DNA of 64,000 nucleotides from Theocolax elegans (taxonomy: Eukaryota > Arthropoda > Insecta > Hymenoptera > Cerocephalidae): NCBI GenBank assembly GCA_026168455.1, contig CM047430.1, positions 25,872,735-25,936,734 on the forward strand, given 5' to 3'. The notes below the pieces were generated by a model. It saw only the letters and a list, made by a program, of their open reading frames with translations. It had not been told where the DNA came from and searched no databases. The position numbers were made by a program, and so were the translations under genes. This document shows, piece by piece, positions 61,790-64,000 of this stretch. Positions within the stretch are counted from its first letter, which is position 1. Every line of letters starts with the position of its first letter.

Positions 61790-63378
61790 ATGACTTTCTT
61801 ACATACACAATCTTTCCACCAACCATAATTCCACCATCCCAAACAACTATTTAAGGATCGCAATGAGATCAGTATAAACATATCTCATCATTGACAAGTG
61901 ATTCACCTATTGAGTTTATAATACCTGGAAATGGAGACGAGTATCTTGATCTTGCACACACTATGTTAAGTTTACGTGTCTCCTTAAAATATAATGATTA
62001 GGAAATTGATGAAGCCACGCGACAGCAATTGAAGAAATCAGGACCTATTAACAATTTTATGCATTCGATGTTTAACCTAGTAGATGTGTTTTTCAATTCT
62101 AAACCGGTATCACCGCCGAATGATTCATATGTCTATCGTGCGTACATAGAAACTTTATTAGACTATGGTAGCGGTACAAAAGAGTCACACCTTACAACTG
62201 TCTTGTGGTCCGATGATACAGCAGGAAAAATGGACGACTCGGAGGGTGGTAATGTCGGTCTCACAAATCGTGTTAAACTTTTAAATTACAAAAAGTCTGT
62301 GGATATGATTGGACATTTGCACGGTGATGTATTTAATCAAGATAAATTATTGATAAATGGTGTAAAAGTGCGCGTTAGATTGGTCCGATTACGAGACAGT
62401 TTTTCCCTCATCGACCCAACAGGTCTACTATCTGTCAATATTGACGAGGCCAATTTGTTGATTAGACGAGTGAAGATTAATCCTGGAGTATTATTAGTCC
62501 ATGCCTAAGCTCTGTCAAAAACTAGATAAGGAAGATAAGGCTTTTACAATGCACAATGGTGTACATGGAGAAACATTAGATAACGTAATTCTTGGTCAAT
62601 TACCGAAAAGGATGATTGTCGGTTTCGTGAAAAATAAAGTTTTTAACGAACATAAAAATTTTAATCCTTTTAATTTTGAAAACCTTAACATTAATTTTTT
62701 GTGTTTATACGTAGAACGGTGTGCAGATTAGGGCTGCCGATTGGATTCGAATCTTTGAGTATTTCAAGATTCGGATACCCGAAATCCGGATAGATCCGAA
62801 TCTCAGATTCGTAGAACCGGATACTCTAAAGTATCCGGATCTTATACGGATCCACGATTCGGATCTTACGGATCCAATATCCGGATCTTACGGATCCAAT
62901 ATCCGGATCGTACGGATCCGAGATCCGGATCTTACGGATTCGAGATTCGAATCCTGTAAATAACGTATCCGGACCGTTGATCTTGTAAATTACAGTTATT
63001 AATTATTACTCGGCCCAAAAACTCGACTCGACGATTTGGATTCATGAAAAGTAAGCAAGCTTTAAGCGCTGATATCTTTGGTATCAATTAGTCGATTTAA
63101 GCGTACTTAGAAGCGATTAAAAGCTCTCGGGAATACGAAAAAAATTCTAATTCAATCCAAAATTCAATTTGTTTCATGGAAAAGACCAAAAATTCGCATT
63201 GTTATGAACAATTGAACTTGACAATAAAATGTAGAAAAGTACATTGCATTAAAATGAACATTGCACCTAATCAACAATCAAAAGCATTACCGTGTTATTT
63301 TTTTCTGATAGAAAAGCAAAAAATTAAGAAAATACCTTTGGGTAACGGATTTTATCTGAACTCTGAGATATGTTTTTT

Positions 63379-63418
<40 letters not shown>

Positions 63419-64000
63419 TTAGAACTTACAATTGGCATGCTACTATGGATACTAAATATTACACTGTTTTATGTAATGTTTTGTAATTCTACTATTATGC
63501 TATTATGCGATTGTATTATGAAAATATACAGAACTCTTTTTGGCGAATGCACGAATATTTGCAAGGAGATATTCACTTCATTTTGAGGTGACATTTGATT
63601 TTATTAATTTCATAATTACACCTGATTTCAAATGATTATAATGTTATTAAATTTAATTCGTGATTACTTAGAAAAATACTAATTATTGTCGGTTTCGATT
63701 ACCAAAAAGTGATTTCAAAAGGAATACCGAAGGAAAGAAAATCCGTAAGATCCGGATCCCGGATCCGTACGATTCGGATCTTGGATCCGTAAGATCCGGA
63801 TACTCTAAAGTATCCGGATCTCCGTATCTTCGGATAATCGGCAGCCCTAGTACAGATACCATCAAAGTCGTTATCACCTGATTTTAAAACGAATCAATTG
63901 TACGTTGAAGCCTACGACACATTAATTTCTGGTACAGGTATATACTTTTTAAACGAGGGTAAACAAATTACACGTGAATCATACCCTAGTGGTTTTTGTC
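61790..64000 (+). pseudogene. Polinton major capsid protein, broken and interrupted (partial)
   Basis: An ATG at 61790 is followed by several frame breaks before 61990. A long open part (62029-62508) then holds INNFMHSMFNLVDVFFNSK and KLLNYKKSVDMIGHLHGD, and the frame shifts to 62501-62731. The gene is interrupted at 62729 by a hAT-like element and resumes at 63850, continuing past the window end. This is the double jelly-roll capsid protein type of Polintons and adintoviruses. At least three breaks besides the insertion make it non-functional. Confidence 0.7.
62729..63849. mobile_element. hAT-like non-autonomous element with 8-bp target duplication
   Basis: Perfect 14-bp inverted ends (TAGGGCTGCCGATT at 62729 and its complement ending 63849) are flanked by GTGCAGAT (62721-62728) and GTACAGAT (63850-63857), an 8-bp target duplication with one mismatch. 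Subterminal zones (62760-62950 and 63740-63835) are packed with TCCGGATC/ACGGATCC palindromes, likely transposase binding sites. The middle has an AT microsatellite (63381-63412) and a 136-codon ORF without recognisable domains. Confidence 0.85.

Overview
This window is eukaryotic, AT-rich and almost wholly made of transposable elements and their debris. The element set (R1-like LINEs with CCHC gag proteins, a FLYWCH/MULE transposase gene with introns, a Polinton/adintovirus, foldback elements, TG...CA solo LTRs, a Helitron end, tRNA-derived SINEs, long CT and ATT microsatellites) points to an arthropod, most likely an insect and perhaps a hymenopteran. The species cannot be fixed from sequence alone. 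No clear single-copy host gene is visible. A 100-base run of N at 30188-30287 marks an assembly gap.

Region 1 (1-13177): seven R1-like LINE copies stacked head to tail in (ATT)n microsatellite, nearly all on the minus strand. One is a LINE 5' part cut by the window edge (A). One has a 5'-truncated but open 941-codon ORF2 with endonuclease and reverse transcriptase (C). Two (B, G) are ORF1-only half-LINEs whose gag ORF runs straight into a short 3' UTR and poly(A). One (D) joins the 5' end of one family to the 3' end of another. Two (E, F) are fused tail to tail. The likely logic is that ORF2 of an autonomous relative mobilises the ORF1-only family in trans, with (ATT)n as the target.

Region 2 (13178-30300): a decayed DDE transposase with a CxxH motif, another decayed ORF, a chain of strong hairpins bounded by direct repeats (18.1-18.5 kb), a tRNA-like SINE, a 4.7 kb palindrome carrying a SINE in each arm, a near-perfect 1.37 kb palindrome, a 679-codon DDE transposase gene on the minus strand, and CT/CCGT microsatellites.

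Region 3 (30300-42750): a Helitron 3' terminus, then a minus-strand FLYWCH/MULE transposase gene. Its catalytic and C-terminal exons occur once, while the 1.7 kb segment holding its two upstream exons is tandemly repeated five times. A hairpin MITE sits at the array edge and its terminal sequence recurs at every unit junction.

Region 4 (42750-54560): degenerate satellites, a TA-flanked MITE with a tRNA-like core, and a 5.45 kb TA-flanked inverted-repeat element that carries exon-like sequence and a nested solo LTR.

Region 5 (54623-64000, running off the right edge): a broken Polinton/adintovirus. In order on the plus strand it has a truncated packaging ATPase, two small conserved proteins, a phospholipase A2 domain protein, a retroviral-type integrase with chromodomain, a penton-like minor capsid protein, a pVI-like protein and the major capsid protein. 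The integrase is split by an insertion that itself carries a solo LTR. The capsid gene is split by a hAT-like element with an 8-bp target duplication.
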